From NCBI GenBank assembly GCA_026003195.1, contig BPGU01000001.1:1039398-1103397 (forward strand): a DNA stretch of 64,000 nucleotides. The letters are read 5' to 3'. The DNA is from Armatimonadota bacterium. GTDB lineage: Bacteria; Armatimonadota; HRBIN16. Shown here in pieces: positions 24,926 to 34,166 of the stretch (position 1 is the first letter of the stretch; every line of letters begins with the position of its first letter). A program made the position numbers and the translations under genes. The notes under the pieces are model-generated. The model made no database searches. It saw nothing but the letters and a program-made list of their open reading frames with translations, and was not told where the DNA came from.

Positions 24926-26029
24926 ATGACCTTTCGTGAGATGAATTTGCGAGTGTTTCGGGGTGAACCGCTGCCGCATGTGTTCTTTCAACCGCGCATC
25001 GAGCCATGGTATGCCTGGCACAAGCAGTTCGGCAAACTTCCCCCGCGCTATCGTGAGATGAGCCTGCTGGAGCTGTTTGACGACTTGAAGGTGTCCATGC
25101 GCTACGTGCATTACTACACCGGCATGCCTGACCCGGTGGTTCGGCAGTTCTCCCCGCAAGTGAAGATGCGCCACCACTGGGGCGAGGAGGAAGGCTACGT
25201 CGCCTACGAGACACCGTATGGCGACCTGGTGGAGCGTTACATGCGGACGGTAGATGGTCCCTGGCGCACGGTGCAGTTCGCCGTGAAAACAGTAGACGAC
25301 CTGCGCGCCCTGCGCTGGCTGTATCAGCATACCACCTACACCTTCTCGCGCGAGAACTTCCAGCAGGGAAGCGACTTCATGGGCGATCGTGGCGAACCGC
25401 AGTTCTGGGTGCCCAAAAGCCCGTACCAGGCTCTGGCGCAGATATGGATGAAGCTGGAAGACCTCATCTACGCGCTGGCGGACGCCCCCCGTGAGGTGGA
25501 AGAGACCATGCGCGCCATAGACGACTCGTACGACGCGCTCTATGAACAGATTATCGCCAGCGGGATGGTACGAATCGTGAACTTCGGGGAGAATATCCAC
25601 GATAGTCTGCTCTCCCCGCGCTACTTTGAGTGTTATCTCGTTCCCTTCTGGGAGAAGCGCGCCGGTCAGCTGCGCAAGGCAGGTATCTTCACGCATGTGC
25701 ATATCGACGGCTACTTCCGCTCGCTATTGCCGTATCTGAAAGACCTGCCCTTCGACGGTCTGGAGGCTTTGACCCCGCTGCCTCAGGGCGACGTGACACC
25801 GGAGGAAATCAAAGAGCACATCGGCGACAAGGTACTGCTGGACGGCATCCCCGCTATCCTGTTCCTGCCGCCTTTCACGCGCGAGCAGGTGATGGAGATG
25901 GTAGAGAAGCTGGTGAAGCTGTTCCACCCGCGTTTGGTGCTGGGCATCTCGGATGAGCTGCCTGAGGGCGGTGGCGAAGAGCCGATAGAGCGTGTGCGCA
26001 TGATTGCCGAGTGGTGCTTACATCACTAG
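24926..26029 (+). CDS. URO-D superfamily protein (methyltransferase-like)
   Basis: A 367-residue protein of the uroporphyrinogen decarboxylase superfamily. The fold is suggested by FVPKSPYQALAQIWMKLEDL-like helices (about 165-190), the HVHIDGYFRSLLPYLKDL strand-loop and the DGIPAILFLPPFTREQV and LVLGISDELPEG endings. It lacks the HemE N-terminal P-x-W-x-M-R-Q-A-G-R-Y motif, so it is not the haem pathway enzyme. Relatives of this type include MtaA/CmuA-like corrinoid methyltransferases, and many uncharacterised copies occur in Armatimonadota and Planctomycetota. An AGGAGG site precedes ATG 24926. No corrinoid protein is adjacent. Confidence 0.8.
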   Translation: MTFREMNLRVFRGEPLPHVFFQPRIEPWYAWHKQFGKLPPRYREMSLLELFDDLKVSMRYVHYYTGMPDPVVRQFSPQVKMRHHWGEEEGYVAYETPYGDLVERYMRTVDGPWRTVQFAVKTVDDLRALRWLYQHTTYTFSRENFQQGSDFMGDRGEPQFWVPKSPYQALAQIWMKLEDLIYALADAPREVEETMRAIDDSYDALYEQIIASGMVRIVNFGENIHDSLLSPRYFECYLVPFWEKRAGQLRKAGIFTHVHIDGYFRSLLPYLKDLPFDGLEALTPLPQGDVTPEEIKEHIGDKVLLDGIPAILFLPPFTREQVMEMVEKLVKLFHPRLVLGISDELPEGGGEEPIERVRMIAEWCLHH

Positions 26030-26067
26030 GTGGCAATCTGATACAATCAAAACGAGGTGATGGTTTC

Positions 26068-26555
26068 ATGAGCCAGCAGGCGGTATTGCTGGAAAAGCAG
26101 TGGACACAGGAGGAGTGGCTTGCTCTCCCCGAGGGTCCACCCTACTACGAGCTGGAAGAGGGAAAACTGGTTCCAATGCCCTCACCACGCCGCGAGCATC
26201 AGCAGGTGACCGGTTTGCTGTTCGCTCGCCTGCACGACTATTGCCGCTGGAATGGAACAGGCACAGTGGTAATGGAAGTGGATGTCGCTTTGCCCAACGG
26301 GCGAGGCTATATTCCCGACGTCGCCTTCATTGCGCGCGAAAGGGAGAAAGATCTTCTTGGTTGGAGGGCTATCAGCAGGCAGGCGTACGATTCTATTGGG
26401 TGATTGACCCCGAAAGCTTGCTCATTGCGGAGTACGAGCTGACCGAGGAAGGTTATGTGTTGCGCAGCCAAGTGGAGGAAGATACTCCCTTCCGCCCGCG
26501 ATTGTTCCCCAACCTGGAGATAGGGCTGTCGGAGTTGATGAGTATACAGGCATAG
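26068..26555 (+). pseudogene. Uma2-family (DUF820) nuclease remnant, internal deletion
   Basis: Two reading frames together make a Uma2/DUF820 protein, a PD-(D/E)XK-like family of uncertain function that is abundant in cyanobacteria and other environmental bacteria. The first frame (ATG 26068 to about 26362) has WTQEEWLALPEGPPYYELEEG and YIPDVAFIARER. The second frame resumes at about 26363 with EGYQQAGVRFYWVIDPE and runs to 26555. The usual linking segment with P-D-L-V-V-E-V-L-S-P is absent, so roughly 25-30 codons plus a frame shift have been lost around 26360, next to a short TTGGTTGG repeat. The catalytic Asp is kept but the E-V-x-S core strand is gone, hence probably inactive. Confidence 0.8.
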
Positions 26556-26677
26556 TCCCACACTCACTTGACAGGAAATGTTGACCCTGAAAGCTCTCCG
26601 GCTTGTCCAAGCAGGAAGCGCGTTCCCTATCAGCCAAATAATCAGCTTAGAAAAATACACTGTATGGAGGGCAAGCA

Positions 26678-27451
26678 ATGTCCCAACACGACTGGCAGGT
26701 TGTCTCTCGTGCCACCCCAGAACAGGTAGCCTTTTACAGGCAACAGGGTTACTTGAAGTTCGGGCGTCTCTTCACCCGCGAGGAGCTGGACGCTCTGCGC
26801 GAGCATGTAGACCAGATGATCGCTTCACTACCTCCCGGAAAACGCCCTGAAGAGCTGGATGTGCCTCATTTTGAAGACCCCTGGTTATTCCGCTATCTGG
26901 CTCATCCGCGTGTGCTGGATGTGGTCGAGTGCTTCATCGGACCCGACATCGTGCTGTGGAGCAGTCACTTCATTGCCAAGCCGGGGGGCGACGGCAAAGC
27001 GGTGCCCTGGCATACGGACGGCGACTACTGGGGGAACCGCCTGGAGCCGATGGAGGTGATCACCCTCTGGCTGGCAGTAGACGAGTCCACCCGAGAGAAC
27101 GGCTGCATGCGCGTCATTCCCGGCTCGCATCGCTGGCAGCATCCCGGGCGCGAAGCGTACCGCCCGGTGGACATCGCGACGCACGTCTTCTCCACCGAAC
27201 TGCAAAACGTAGACGAGTCGCAGGCGGTAGACATCGAGCTGGCGATAGGGGAATGCAGCTTCCACGATGCATGGACGGTTCACGCCTCCGCCCCCAACCA
27301 TTCCAGCAAGCGTCGATGTGGGTATACCATGCGCTACATGCCAGCGTATGTGGTGCATAACGACACCAGTGGCAGGCACCGCATTTACCTGCTGAGGGGC
27401 GAAGACCGCACTGGTGGGAGGAACGTCTACACGCCGGTACCGTCGTTCTGA
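26678..27451 (+). CDS. Phytanoyl-CoA dioxygenase (PhyH) family protein
   Basis: A 257-residue Fe(II)/2-oxoglutarate-dependent oxygenase of the PhyH family. The facial triad is His and Asp in VPWHTDGDYWG and the distal His in FHDAWTVHASAPNHS, with an Arg about ten residues later (RRCGYTMRYMP) for 2-oxoglutarate. It also has the conserved ENGCMRVIPGSHRW loop. Substrate is unknown; family members hydroxylate lipids, amino acids and natural products. ATG 26678 follows a GGAGGG site. It is unlinked to recognisable biosynthetic genes. Confidence 0.88.
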   Translation: MSQHDWQVVSRATPEQVAFYRQQGYLKFGRLFTREELDALREHVDQMIASLPPGKRPEELDVPHFEDPWLFRYLAHPRVLDVVECFIGPDIVLWSSHFIAKPGGDGKAVPWHTDGDYWGNRLEPMEVITLWLAVDESTRENGCMRVIPGSHRWQHPGREAYRPVDIATHVFSTELQNVDESQAVDIELAIGECSFHDAWTVHASAPNHSSKRRCGYTMRYMPAYVVHNDTSGRHRIYLLRGEDRTGGRNVYTPVPSF

Positions 27452-27484
27452 ATCCGGCTGGCGGATGCACACCGAAGCGACGCG

Positions 27485-28618
27485 CTACTGAGGACGCGCT
27501 CCCTCCGCCACTCGACGCACGATTTCCAGCACCCATAAGGCGGTTTTCTCCAGGTCGGAAATGCGGCAGCATTCTTGATGAGTGTGCACCTGGTCCATGC
27601 CTGTGCTGAGCACTACGGTGGGGATGCCTTTCGCATTATACACGTTTGCGTCGCTGCCTCCGCCCGCCAGCTTCGCCTCGTAGGGCAGCCCTAACGCGAG
27701 CGCGCTCTCACGGGCTATTCGCACCACCGGGTCGTCTTCAGAAAGGCGATACGCCTGGTAGTGGCGCGAGGTTTCCACCTCCACCTGTGCACCCATCGCC
27801 TCCGCCTCCTCGCGGAAGCAGGCTATCATGTGAGCCAGCTGCGCTTCCAGCTTTTCCGTGCTGTGGCTGCGCGCCTCTGCGCGGATTTCCACCTCCGGGC
27901 ATACCACGTTGGTCGCCTGTCCACCGTGAAAGGAGCCAATATTGGCGGTGGTTTCGTCGTCAATGCGCCCCAGCTTCATGCGAGCGATTGCCCTCGAAGC
28001 GGCTACAATCGCACTGATACCCTGTTCAGGAGCCGCCCCGGCGTGCGCGGCGCGCCCTATGACACGTATCGTCAGGTGGTCGTGCGTCGGTGCACCCACT
28101 ACTACCCGTCCCACAGGCGGACCCGTGTCCAGCACGAAGCCCATCGTGGCATTGACCCGTTCCAGAGGCAGGTGCTTCGCGCCCAGAAGACCTATCTCTT
28201 CCGCCACGCTGAGCAGTAGCCATATCTCACCGTGGGGCAGGTTGTTTTCTGCAATACACTCGATGGCTTCCAGCAGGGATGCCAGTCCCGCCTTGTCATC
28301 CGCGCCCAGGATAGATCTACCATCGGTGCGGATCAGGTCGTCCTCGACGAGAATCTGCACGTTCGGATTGGGTTCCACCGTATCGAAGTGCGCGCTGAAG
28401 AAGACAGGAGGCACGTGGGGCACGTTCGCAGGCAGGCGGGCAATGACGTTATCTGCGTTCCCACCGATATGCTTGCCTGCCTCATCGCGCTGAACCTCCA
28501 GTCCCAACCGCTGCAGGCGAGGAAGTACCGCTTCGATGACCTCCGCCTCCTGTTTGGGCGGGCTGTTGATACGGCACAAGGCGATAAAATCATCCACCAG
28601 ACGCTGTCGCTGAATCAT
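27485..28618 (-). CDS. M20-family metallopeptidase (PepT-like)
   Basis: A 377-residue di-zinc aminopeptidase of the M20 family, close to tripeptidase T-like enzymes. Metal ligands appear in order: His in FFSAHFDTV, bridging Asp in LGADDKAG, catalytic Glu pair in SVAEEIG, Asp in VLDTGPP and His in VHTHQE. The lid (dimerisation) domain lies at about 180-290 (GRAAHAGAAPEQGISA). ATG 28618 is preferred over GTG 28624 because AGGAGG lies five bases before it. It is the last gene of the minus-strand group trpS, acetyltransferase, SIS protein, M20. Confidence 0.92.
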   Translation of the reverse strand: MIQRQRLVDDFIALCRINSPPKQEAEVIEAVLPRLQRLGLEVQRDEAGKHIGGNADNVIARLPANVPHVPPVFFSAHFDTVEPNPNVQILVEDDLIRTDGRSILGADDKAGLASLLEAIECIAENNLPHGEIWLLLSVAEEIGLLGAKHLPLERVNATMGFVLDTGPPVGRVVVGAPTHDHLTIRVIGRAAHAGAAPEQGISAIVAASRAIARMKLGRIDDETTANIGSFHGGQATNVVCPEVEIRAEARSHSTEKLEAQLAHMIACFREEAEAMGAQVEVETSRHYQAYRLSEDDPVVRIARESALALGLPYEAKLAGGGSDANVYNAKGIPTVVLSTGMDQVHTHQECCRISDLEKTALWVLEIVRRVAEGARPQ

Positions 28619-28654
28619 AGCCACCTCCTGTTTGTCCGCACGACAGAAGCCATC

Positions 28655-29701
28655 TCATCGGGTAATCGTGATCTTGCTCAGCCCACGTGGACGGTCCGGG
28701 TCGTATCCGCGCGTTTCGGACAGATGGAACGCGAACAGCTGCCCCGCAACGATATACACCAGCGGGCTAATGCGTTCGGCAATATCACACGGCAGCACCA
28801 CCATACGGGTTGCCAGACGCAGAATCTCCGGGTTGCAGGAGATGACCACAATCTCCGCCCCGCGTTCGCGCAGTTTGGCGGTGAGCTGGAGCATGGTCGC
28901 ATAGGCGCTACCGTTCGGCGCATACACGAAACAGGGAAAGCCTGTGTCCACCACCGCAATCGGACCGTGCAGGAAGTCGGCGGCGGAGTAGGCACGTGCA
29001 ATCACGTAACCGGTCTCCATCATCTTCAGCGCAGCTTCATGCGCCGTGCAGAAGTTGTAGCCCCGCGACAGCACCATACACGCAGACATGTAACGGTAGC
29101 GCTCGGCGAGCAGCTCTATCTCCTCTTCCATTGCCAGCACTTGCTCCATGCCCTGTGCTGCTTCCTCGATGTCCTCGCCCGGGCGCGTTCGCCCCACCAG
29201 GGCATCCACCAGCAGCGCAACGTTTGCTAGGGTAGCGGTATAGGTCTTGGTGGCGGCGACACTGCGCTCCTCGCCCGCATGGCAGAGCAGCACATGCTCC
29301 GCCACCTGCGCCAGCTCCGAGCTGGGGTCGTTGGTGATGGCGGCGGTCAGCGCTCCTGCGGCGCGTGCGGCGGAAACGACCTCCACCACGTCTTGCGCCT
29401 TGCCGGACTGACTGATGCCCAGCACCAGAGCGCGAGAAAGGTTCAGCTGTCCGTGATACAGCGTGAAAATAGAAGGTGCTGCTGAACCCACCGGAATACC
29501 CGCTTCTATCTCCATACGGTACTTCGTGTAGAGTGCTGCGTTGTCCGAGGTGCCGCGAGCACTGATCATCGCGAACTGGATGCCCCTGTCGCGTATTGCC
29601 TGCGCTAATGCCTGTGCGGAGCGTACACTCCTCTCCGCCACGGTGCGAATCACCTGCGGTTGTTCGTGTATTTCGCGATGCATGTGATGCTGTTCTGCCA
29701 T
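28655..29701 (-). CDS. SIS-domain phosphosugar isomerase (GlmS C-half-like)
   Basis: A 348-residue protein with two SIS domains, matching the isomerase half of glucosamine-6-phosphate synthase but without the N-terminal glutaminase. SIS 1 carries SARGTSDNAALYTKYRME and LGISQSGKAQDVVEV; ERSVAATKTYTATLA follows; SIS 2 carries LSRGYNFCTAHEAALKMME and FLHGPIAVV. Such stand-alone proteins (AgaS/FrlB/NagB-II types) deaminate or deglycate aminosugar phosphates. ATG 29701 is chosen for its GAGGAG site. It is 36 bases upstream of the M20 gene and downstream of the acetyltransferase, suggesting amino-sugar recycling, an inference only. Confidence 0.9.
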   Translation of the reverse strand: MAEQHHMHREIHEQPQVIRTVAERSVRSAQALAQAIRDRGIQFAMISARGTSDNAALYTKYRMEIEAGIPVGSAAPSIFTLYHGQLNLSRALVLGISQSGKAQDVVEVVSAARAAGALTAAITNDPSSELAQVAEHVLLCHAGEERSVAATKTYTATLANVALLVDALVGRTRPGEDIEEAAQGMEQVLAMEEEIELLAERYRYMSACMVLSRGYNFCTAHEAALKMMETGYVIARAYSAADFLHGPIAVVDTGFPCFVYAPNGSAYATMLQLTAKLRERGAEIVVISCNPEILRLATRMVVLPCDIAERISPLVYIVAGQLFAFHLSETRGYDPDRPRGLSKITITR

Positions 29702-29722
29702 CGTACTGCTCCTCAACACTTT

Positions 29723-30899
29723 TTAGAAGCCATCCCACGCCCAGTATATCGCCGGCTGGCGCGGGAAGAGAACATTCAACAAGGCACGAGTCTGCGGAGG
29801 AACGGGTTCGGGCAGTTCCTCGGCACCCAGCAGCCCCAAAACCATTCCCAGAAACTGCGCCTGTGTTACCGATACTTCGGGCAGGGCGTTTGCATCTCGT
29901 ACCACCTCGTCGCCCAACGCCCTCAGTCCTGTTGTGCCTGCAGGCAATCGGAGCCGCACCGTACCTCTGGCACCCACCGCCTGCACGCGCCGGGATAACT
30001 CAGGCAGAAGCTTGTTTATCAGAGGCTGCAGACGTATCACGCGCACCATCAGCGCATGCTCGTGCCACGTCAAATGATGGAACAGGTTGCAGACGACGCC
30101 CATCAACGCAGGGTCACGGGGGATGTGCAGACGAGCCTGTGTCACATGGCGTTCCGAAGCCAGCCGTGTGACATGCAGCATCAGCGCGAACACACACTCG
30201 CTGTACGCTGGTAGCCAGCCTACTTCCATAACAGAGAGCTTCTCACCCATCGGAGCGACGATATATCCCACCACCTTGCTGGCTGCCTCTGCCACATACA
30301 CGTCGCCCGGCGTGCGTTCTTCCCAACCCGTCCAGCCGCGCAGATAGGCAGGGGATCGCACTACGGTGAAACTGCGACCTACATTACACTGCTCATAGCA
30401 CGCACATAGCGCCTCCAGGTCTGCATCGGCGAGCGGGCGAATACGGTACCCCCCCTTCAGGGACGGGAAGATCTGGGCGGATCTCGGCGGACATCACCTG
30501 CACCGGCAGGTTCTCCCATCCCAGTCGCGCGTAGAAGCCGTGGATGCCCGTGAAAAGCATGGAAAAATCGAAGCCGTCGTTCTCCATCACGGTGATGGCG
30601 TCACGCAGCAACTGAGTCGAATAGCCTTTAGAGCGATACGCAGGAATGGTGCCCACATTGGCGATGCCGCCCAGTGTGAGCGTCACCTGCCCCACACGCA
30701 CCTCTCGCCGCACGATCTGCACAGCGGATACCATTCGCTTGCCTTCAAAGGCGCAGCGTGTATACTCCGGATGGAACCAGGGATCGCCTGTAAAGTATTT
30801 TCGGAAGTAATCGCGTGGCGTCTCCTCAAAGGCGGCATCCCAAACGTCCAGACACGCCTCCAGTTCGTCGGGGTGTATTGCTCGAAAGGTTACTTCCAT
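29723..30899 (-). pseudogene. Eis-like GNAT acetyltransferase, frameshifted in a G7 run
   Basis: Two frames join into one protein of about 390 residues of the Eis/enhanced-intracellular-survival-like group (tandem GNAT domains plus an SCP2-like C-terminal domain). The N-terminal frame starts at ATG 30899 (MEVTFRAIHPDELEAC) and shows the acetyl-CoA motif VGTIPAYRSKGYSTQLL. After LPVPEGG it drifts into a short junk tail. Reading six rather than seven G at minus-strand positions 30455-30449 continues as YRIRPLADADLEALCACYEQ and then through the second frame to 29723 without a stop. Either a sequencing slip or a true homopolymer mutation (possibly phase-variable). It starts 3 bases after the trpS stop. 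Confidence 0.82.
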
Positions 30900-30902
30900 A
30901 GA

Positions 30903-31883
30903 TCACTCCAGATGCATCGCCTCGCGCACTTCCTTCATCGTTTCGCTGGCGACGGCACGGGCTTTTTCCGCTCCTTCCTTTAGGATGCGTTCCAGCTCGC
31001 CAGCCTTAGCCAGCAGCTCCTGCCTGCGATGGCGTAGCGGGTCTAAAGCGGTGTTCAGATTGCCTGCCAGTTGCATTTTGCAATCTACGCATCCCCGCTG
31101 TCCGGCGCGGCATTCCGCCTCCACGGTTGCCGCTTCCTCCTTGCTGTATATTTGATGCAGGGCGAAGACCACGCACCCTTCGGGATGACCCGGGTCGTTC
31201 TTGCGAATCTTCAGCGGGTCGGTAAAGGCTTGTTTCACTTTGTGCGTGACTGTCTGCGCATCGTCGGAGAGGTAGATAGCGTTATCATAGGACTTGCTCA
31301 TCTTCCGTCCGTCCAGACCGGGCACACGTGCAGCCGGAGTGAGCAGTGCCTGTGGCTCCGGGAACACCTCGCCGTACAGGAAGTTAAACCGCCTGGCGAT
31401 CTCACGAGTCAACTCCAGATGAGGCAGCTGGTCCTCGCCGACCGGCACGACGGCAGCCTTGTAGATAAGGATGTCCGCAGCCTGCAGTACGGGGTATCCC
31501 AGCAGACCATAGGAGACCGATTCCATCTGCAAATTCTCCCGCTTCTCCTTATAGGTAGGCACTCGCTCCAACCATCCCAGCGGGGTGATCATCGAAAAGA
31601 GCAGATGCAGCTCCGCGTGTTCTTTGACATGCGATTGCACGAAGATAGCGCATTTTTGCGGGTCCAGTCCGGCAGCAATATAGTCAATGGCGACTTCGCG
31701 CACGTTGTGCGGTATCTCCTCGGTGCGCTCGGCAAGCGTGGTGAGCGCGTGCCAGTCGACAATACAAAAGTAGGAGTCATACTGCTCTTGCAGTTGTACC
31801 CAGTTCCGCAAAGCGCCTTCCAGGTTCCCCAGATGCAAGACGCCCGTTGGTTGCATTCCGCTGAGAAGGCGGGGTTTGGACAT
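30903..31883 (-). CDS. trpS: Tryptophanyl-tRNA synthetase
   Basis: A 326-residue class Ic aminoacyl-tRNA synthetase that charges tRNA-Trp. The HIGH-equivalent is in SGMQPTGVLHLGNLEGAL and the KMSKS motif in GLDGRKMSKSYDNAI; VGEDQLPHLELTREIARRFN is also typical. The C-terminal half contains CRAGQRGCVDCK, a Cys-rich insert seen in a subset of bacterial TrpS. ATG 31883 is used; the AGGAGG site is about 12 bases upstream, a rather long spacing. The promoter is at 31924-31953. It heads the four-gene minus-strand operon. Confidence 0.95.
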   Translation of the reverse strand: MSKPRLLSGMQPTGVLHLGNLEGALRNWVQLQEQYDSYFCIVDWHALTTLAERTEEIPHNVREVAIDYIAAGLDPQKCAIFVQSHVKEHAELHLLFSMITPLGWLERVPTYKEKRENLQMESVSYGLLGYPVLQAADILIYKAAVVPVGEDQLPHLELTREIARRFNFLYGEVFPEPQALLTPAARVPGLDGRKMSKSYDNAIYLSDDAQTVTHKVKQAFTDPLKIRKNDPGHPEGCVVFALHQIYSKEEAATVEAECRAGQRGCVDCKMQLAGNLNTALDPLRHRRQELLAKAGELERILKEGAEKARAVASETMKEVREAMHLE

Positions 31884-31923
31884 CGAACGTGCATACCTCC
31901 TGAACAACAGGTTCCTCACACGC

Positions 31924-31953
31924 ATTATAGCGGAAGGACAGGGGGGTGTGCAA
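31924..31953 (-). promoter_or_regulatory. Promoter of the trpS operon
   Basis: Minus strand TTGCAC (31953-31948), 18 bases, TATAAT (31929-31924). Confidence 0.7.
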
Positions 31954-32009
31954 GGGCAGGTAAGAAAGCGGTTTTTTCTCAAAATCCAGCGAAAATCGTG
32001 TGAGACAGC

Positions 32010-32062
32010 TTGACACCGATAGAGGTATCTGGTAAGATATTCTTGCGTAACCGATTACGCAA
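32010..32062 (+). promoter_or_regulatory. Prepilin promoter with LacI-type operator O1
   Basis: TTGACA (32010-32015), 17 bases, TAAGAT (32033-32038). Four bases later is a perfect palindrome with 8-bp arms TTGCGTAA and TTACGCAA around CCGA (32043-32062), the size and C-G-centred type bound by LacI-family dimers. It covers the expected transcription start. The same arrangement recurs at 34167-34219. Confidence 0.88.
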
Positions 32063-32086
32063 AACTTGTCAGGAGGGGAAACTCAG

Positions 32087-32806
32087 ATGCGACGAAACGG
32101 CTTCACACTGATCGAGCTGCTTGTTGTGATCGCGATTATAGCGATACTAGCAGCCATTCTCTTCCCGGTGTTCGCACAGGCTCGGGAGAAGGCACGTCAG
32201 ACTTCCTGTCTGTCTAACCTCAAGCAGCTGGGTCTGGCTATCGTCATGTACGCTCAGGACTACGACGAGAAGTTCCCGAATGCTGGCAGCTGGGAGTGGT
32301 GGGAGTGGCAGGCAGAGCATGACAATCCCGATACCTTCCCGGGAGGTATTGTCTTCCGCCTGCGCCCCTATGTGAAGAACATGGGCATCTTCGCCTGTCC
32401 CAGTGACAGCGGTGCGCCGCTGACCTGGTGGGGTATCAACGTGCCGAACATGTGGAGCCCGGACTGGACCGGCAAGACCAGCTACGAGTACTACGCCAAG
32501 CCGGCTGCCATGTTCTGCTGGATGCCCGCGCTTTGCGAAAACGGTACCCGACGCTGTGATAACGGACTGTCTATTTATGTCATCACCAGCTGGGATGGTT
32601 GCTCGGGCTACCATTCGGGCGACAGTCGCTCGCTGGCATCGGTGACCAATCCTGCCGAAAAGCCCACCATCGGAGATTTGGTATACTATCATATGACGGG
32701 CAACACAGCAGGACTGTCGCGCAAGAACGCGGCGTACGCAGATGGTCACGCCAAGTTCCAGAACGGCGATAAGCTGGACTACTACGAGCGTGCTGCACCG
32801 CTATAA
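32087..32806 (+). CDS. Prepilin-like protein (FTLIELL type)
   Basis: A 239-residue type II/IV-pilin-like secreted protein. The prepilin peptidase site is at the N-terminus ([13 protein letters not shown], cleavage after Gly) and is followed by a hydrophobic helix and [16 protein letters not shown], a hallmark of the abundant prepilin-like proteins of Armatimonadota and Planctomycetota (DUF1559-related). The C-terminal [10 protein letters not shown] keeps the DG element but has Gly where the usual H-X9-DG His would be. ATG 32087 follows AGGAGG. The gene is controlled by operator O1 and probably by the LacI-family gene downstream. Whether it forms fibres or is a monomeric surface lectin is unknown. 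Confidence 0.88.
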   Translation: MRRNGFTLIELLVVIAIIAILAAILFPVFAQAREKARQTSCLSNLKQLGLAIVMYAQDYDEKFPNAGSWEWWEWQAEHDNPDTFPGGIVFRLRPYVKNMGIFACPSDSGAPLTWWGINVPNMWSPDWTGKTSYEYYAKPAAMFCWMPALCENGTRRCDNGLSIYVITSWDGCSGYHSGDSRSLASVTNPAEKPTIGDLVYYHMTGNTAGLSRKNAAYADGHAKFQNGDKLDYYERAAPL

Positions 32807-32812
32807 GGAGAG

Positions 32813-33025
32813 GTGGTGTTCCCGTTGAAGCGTGAGATCAGTCCACTGACGGCGGTATTGGTTATCGGGCTGGTGCTGCTGGTTGTGGTTGCCTTGGGAT
32901 GGTGGTCTACCCGTCCCAAAAACCCTCCGCCGCCGGGAATGCAGCAGCCGCCTCCTGAGGTGCTGGAGATGATTAAACGCTCGAAAGAGTCCTGGGAACT
33001 GCAGCAACGCAACATGCCCCGATAA
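32813..33025 (+). CDS. Small single-pass membrane protein
   Basis: A 70-residue protein starting at GTG 32813 or GTG 32816 after AAGGAG (32805-32810). A basic N-terminus is followed by one membrane helix (AVLVIGLVLLVVVALGWW, about 12-30), a Pro-rich linker and a short helical tail. It begins 6 bases after the prepilin stop and is therefore in its operon, where it might assist secretion or anchoring of the pilin-like protein. No family recognised. Confidence 0.7.
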   Translation: MVFPLKREISPLTAVLVIGLVLLVVVALGWWSTRPKNPPPPGMQQPPPEVLEMIKRSKESWELQQRNMPR

Positions 33026-33028
33026 CAA

Positions 33029-33061
33029 CGATGTCCGAACCCGTTGGGGGTTCGGACATCG
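33029..33061. terminator. Strong hairpin between the prepilin operon and the LacI gene
   Basis: Perfect 14-bp stem CGATGTCCGAACCC (33029-33042) / GGGTTCGGACATCG (33048-33061) with a 5-base loop. It starts 3 bases past the small membrane protein's stop and lies 20 bases before the LacI ATG. There is no T-run, so it may act as a transcript end, an mRNA stabiliser or an attenuator of regulator expression. Confidence 0.6.
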
Positions 33062-33080
33062 AAATCACGAGGATGGTGTC

Positions 33081-34133
33081 ATGAAACTACAGCGTACAGA
33101 TATGGGTTCGATTGCCCGCGAGGTGGGAGTTTCCAAAACGACGGTCTACCGTGCTCTCCATAACAAAGGCAGGATCCACCCCCAGACTCGTGAGCGGATT
33201 CTTCGCGTCGCGCACGAACTCGGTTACCGTCCCAATCTGGTTGCCCGGAGTCTGCGAATACAAAAAACATCCACGATCGGTCTGGTCGTCATCGGTCTCA
33301 CTGGCTGGTTCTACTCGCATATTCTGGAGGGCGTGGATGGAGTGGCGCAGGCAAACCAGTATGGTGTGCTGCTTGCCTGCTCCTACGGCAATCCCGACAA
33401 GGAACGGGAAATCATCCAGATGTTGCTGGACAAGAGAGTAGACGGTTTGATCGTCGCCCCTGCAGACCCCGAGGAGAACCGGGATTTCTACGAGGAACTG
33501 CTTGCTTTGCAAGTGCCTGTGGTGCTCATAGACCGCTATATCCCCGGTCTACCCATTGATTTTGTCGCCACGAACAATGAACTGGGGGGGTATCTGGCAA
33601 CCAAGCATCTGCTGCAACTGGGCAGGCGACAGATTGTGTTCGTGTCGAACGGTTCGCGCGAACGACGCGCTACCTCGGTCATTGGACGCTTTACAGGATA
33701 CCAGCGTGCCCTCGCGGAGTGCGACATCTGTCAGACGATCGAACTGGGCCCCGGTTTGCCTGATATTTTCCCCGAAGAAGAGTATGCATACAACGCGGTC
33801 AGCCACTATCTCGAACGGGGTGGAAAATTGGATGGTGCCTTTGCGGTGAACGACGATGTCGCTTACGGAGTTATCCGCGCTCTGCAGACACGTGGCATTC
33901 GCGTCCCAGATGACGTCTCGGTGGTTGGTTTTGACGATCAGGATACCAGTGCATTTTTCTCACCTCCTTTGACAACGGTGGCACAGCCCATGCGCGAAAT
34001 CGGTCGACAGGCGGCTTTCCTCTTGTTGGAAAGGATACACAAGGGCAGGTCGACGCCGCAGCAACAGATAATGCTGGTTCCTCGTCTGGTTGTCCGGCAA
34101 TCTTGTGGGGCACATTCGAAGAACGACGTTTAG
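33081..34133 (+). CDS. LacI-family transcriptional regulator
   Basis: A 350-residue repressor-type regulator. The N-terminal helix-turn-helix (IAREVGVSKTTVYRAL, about 11-26) and hinge helix (RPNLVARSLR) are intact, and the rest is the periplasmic-binding-like ligand domain (TIGLVVIGLTGWFYSHIL, DGLIVAPAD, GFDDQDTSAFFSPPLTTV). No own promoter was found; it may be read through from the prepilin operon. It lies exactly between two prepilin genes that carry matching LacI-type palindromes at 32043 and 34200, so it is their probable regulator. LacI-family members usually sense sugars or nucleosides, so the pilin-like proteins may be deployed in response to a carbohydrate. Confidence 0.93.
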   Translation: MKLQRTDMGSIAREVGVSKTTVYRALHNKGRIHPQTRERILRVAHELGYRPNLVARSLRIQKTSTIGLVVIGLTGWFYSHILEGVDGVAQANQYGVLLACSYGNPDKEREIIQMLLDKRVDGLIVAPADPEENRDFYEELLALQVPVVLIDRYIPGLPIDFVATNNELGGYLATKHLLQLGRRQIVFVSNGSRERRATSVIGRFTGYQRALAECDICQTIELGPGLPDIFPEEEYAYNAVSHYLERGGKLDGAFAVNDDVAYGVIRALQTRGIRVPDDVSVVGFDDQDTSAFFSPPLTTVAQPMREIGRQAAFLLLERIHKGRSTPQQQIMLVPRLVVRQSCGAHSKNDV

Positions 34134-34166
34134 GTTCGCTATTGCCTGATCGAATGCCCTACCCCC

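Noticed and set aside
24926-26029. HemE (uroporphyrinogen decarboxylase) proper
   Set aside because: The N-terminal catalytic motif of HemE is missing; only the superfamily fold is supported.
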